The notes beneath the pieces are model-generated. The model saw only the letters and a program-made list of their open reading frames with translations, was not told the origin of the DNA and ran no database searches. From an uncultured delta proteobacterium (lineage in GTDB: Bacteria > Myxococcota_A > Polyangia > Polyangiales > Ga0077539), in assembly GCA_903860995.1 (NCBI GenBank), contig CAIOSS010000773.1:1-7812 (forward strand): a stretch of 7,812 nt of DNA. The letters are read 5' to 3'. Positions 6,414-7,812 of the stretch are shown one piece after another. Position 1 is the first letter of the stretch. Each line of letters begins with the position of its first letter. The translations under genes were made by a program, and so were the position numbers.

Positions 6414-7812
6414 ATGTCCTTCCGGCTCCACGACAGCTTGACCAACGCCACGATCCCGCTGCCACAGCGCACGCCCGGCGAGACGTCCCTCTACGTCTGC
6501 GGCCCGACCGTGTACGGGTACATCCACGTCGGCAACGCCCGGCCGCCGGTCGTGTTCGACGTGCTCGTGCGCCACCTCGAGCGCCAGGGGCTCATCGTGC
6601 GATACGTCCGTAACTTCACCGACGTCGACGACAAGATCATCCAGGTCGCCCTCGACACCGGCGACGAGCCGCGGGTCATCACGGACCGGTACATCGACGC
6701 CTACCGCGACGACGTGGCCGCCCTCATGTGCCGCCCGCCGTGGGCCGAGCCGCGGGTCAGCGAGAACATCGTGGGCATCATCGCCCACGTCGAGGCCCTG
6801 CTGGCCAAGGGCTTCGCGTACGTCACCGGCGACGGGGACGTGTACTACGACACCGCGAAGTTCGAGGGCTACGGCAAGCTGTCCAAGCGCCAGCGCGACG
6901 AGCAGAGCGCCAGCGAGGGGCGCGGCAAGGCCGGCGAGGGCAAGCGCAACGAGCCCGACTTCGCGCTCTGGAAGTCGTCGAAGGCGCACGAGCCCGACGG
7001 GGCGCGCTGGCCGTCGCCCTGGGGCGAGGGGCGGCCCGGGTGGCACATCGAGTGCTCGGCCATGGCCCACGCGCTGCTCGGCGACGGCTTCGACATCCAC
7101 GGCGGCGGGCAGGACCTGAAGTTCCCCCACCACGAGAACGAGATCGCGCAGACCGAGCCCGTGCACGGCCCGATGGCCAGCGCGTGGATGCACAACGGCT
7201 TCATCGAGGTGGACATCGAGCGCAACGCCGACTTCACCGACGACGTGATCGCCCGGCTGCCCGCCCTCAAGGAGCGCTTCCCGGACCTGCGCAAGGTGTC
7301 CAAGTCCGACCCGAAGACCCTCCAGGGGTACCGCGAGCGCGACCCGGCGACGCTCAGCCCCGACGACCACGCCATGATCGCCGTGCTCGAGCGCAAGGTG
7401 CACTTCGGTCACTGGTTCCAGCTGCGCCGGCTGCGCGACCGGGTGGACGGCGAGGCCATCCGGCTGTGGATCCTCGGCACCCACTACCGCGCGCCGCTGG
7501 CCTTCGACCTCGCGGAGATCGGCGACCGGGTGAGCTTCCCCACCATCGAGCAGGCCGAGAAGCGCCTGGAGTACTTCTACGACACGCGGCTGAAGCTGGC
7601 GGCGAAGATCCCCGCTGGGGTGATGGCCAAGGCCACGCTGGTCGACACCCTCGCGAAGCTGGTGCGGGACTTCGACGCCGCCCTCGACGACGACCTCAAC
7701 ACCGCGGGCGCGCTCGACCCCTTCGCGCAGGTGTTCACGCTCACCAACAAGCTCTGCGACACCAAGCGCCCCGACAAGCGCGACCTCGACGCCGCCGACG
7801 CGGCGATCACCC
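6414..7812 (+). CDS. cysS: Cysteinyl-tRNA synthetase with insertion at the KMSKS loop (3' end outside window)
   Basis: 466 full codons from the ATG at 6414, open to the right edge. This class I synthetase activates cysteine with ATP and charges tRNA-Cys in the cytoplasm. Visible hallmarks: Zn ligand C29 in YVCGPTVYGYIHVGN, the HIGH-type motif HVGN (38-41), RNFTDVDDKII (66-76), FALWKSSK (183-190), GWHIECSAM (209-217, second Zn Cys C214), DIHGGGQDLKFPHHENE (227-243, Zn ligands H239 and E243 region) and WMHNGF (258-263). A DALR-type helical part begins later (FDAALDDDLNTAGAL). Oddity: KMSKSLGNFF should follow about 3 residues after VD (266-267). Instead about 60 extra residues intervene, carrying KVSKS at 294-298. 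The stretch that aligns with the normal loop position, just before the conserved HYR (357-359), reads ERKVHFGHWF (326-335). Codon use through the insertion matches the rest of the gene, so a frameshift is unlikely. It is either a divergent housekeeping enzyme or a paralogue with changed activity. Confidence 0.92.
   Translation, partial: MSFRLHDSLTNATIPLPQRTPGETSLYVCGPTVYGYIHVGNARPPVVFDVLVRHLERQGLIVRYVRNFTDVDDKIIQVALDTGDEPRVITDRYIDAYRDDVAALMCRPPWAEPRVSENIVGIIAHVEALLAKGFAYVTGDGDVYYDTAKFEGYGKLSKRQRDEQSASEGRGKAGEGKRNEPDFALWKSSKAHEPDGARWPSPWGEGRPGWHIECSAMAHALLGDGFDIHGGGQDLKFPHHENEIAQTEPVHGPMASAWMHNGFIEVDIERNADFTDDVIARLPALKERFPDLRKVSKSDPKTLQGYRERDPATLSPDDHAMIAVLERKVHFGHWFQLRRLRDRVDGEAIRLWILGTHYRAPLAFDLAEIGDRVSFPTIEQAEKRLEYFYDTRLKLAAKIPAGVMAKATLVDTLAKLVRDFDAALDDDLNTAGALDPFAQVFTLTNKLCDTKRPDKRDLDAADAAIT

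Noticed and set aside
7200..7400. Frameshift or assembly error as the cause of the odd CysRS KMSKS region
   Set aside because: The frame stays open with G/C-ending codons throughout the extra segment, and normal motifs resume in the same frame afterwards.
6399..7484. Minus-strand 361-codon frame opposite cysS
   Set aside because: Val/Ala/His/Leu-rich translation and a clear cysteinyl-tRNA synthetase on the plus strand.

Overview
The window is very G+C-rich, with G or C at nearly every third codon position. It encodes a dense set of cytoplasmic signalling proteins: a receiver-first histidine kinase, an NtrC-type sigma-54 activator, and a receiver fused directly to a Hanks-type Ser/Thr kinase. 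That mixture is typical of Myxococcota (Polyangia-like), but this is an inference from gene content and base composition, not from a marker gene search.

Layout, left to right. (1) 1-447, minus: N-terminal part of a zinc-ribbon protein with one membrane segment, cut by the window edge. (2) 448-670: a divergent gap with a 30-bp tandem duplication and a TTGACA box. (3) 671-2197, plus: REC-GAF-HisKA-HATPase histidine kinase. (4) 2187-3584, minus: REC-AAA+-Fis activator, whose stop overlaps the kinase stop by 11 bp. (5) 3585-3919: a divergent regulatory region with a good match to a sigma-54 promoter, a 17-bp palindrome about 100 bp upstream of the predicted transcription start, and a nested cluster of inverted repeats. 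(6) 3920-5203, plus: REC-Ser/Thr kinase fusion. (7) 5205-6326, minus: ADP-ribosylglycohydrolase (DraG/ARH family), ending 1 bp from the previous stop. (8) 6327-6413: an 87-bp divergent gap. (9) 6414-7812, plus: cysteinyl-tRNA synthetase, cut by the right edge, with an unusual insertion around its KMSKS loop.

A working model for 671-5203: the soluble histidine kinase, itself gated by an N-terminal receiver, may phosphorylate the NtrC-like protein. That protein would bind the palindrome at 3717-3733 and activate the sigma-54 promoter at 3798-3813, which drives the REC-Ser/Thr kinase. The kinase's own receiver could also take phosphate from the same or another histidine kinase. This would be a His-Asp cascade feeding a Ser/Thr kinase both transcriptionally and post-translationally. 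The domains and sites are visible in the sequence; the wiring is inferred. I see no RNA genes, CRISPR arrays, insertion sequences or transposases.
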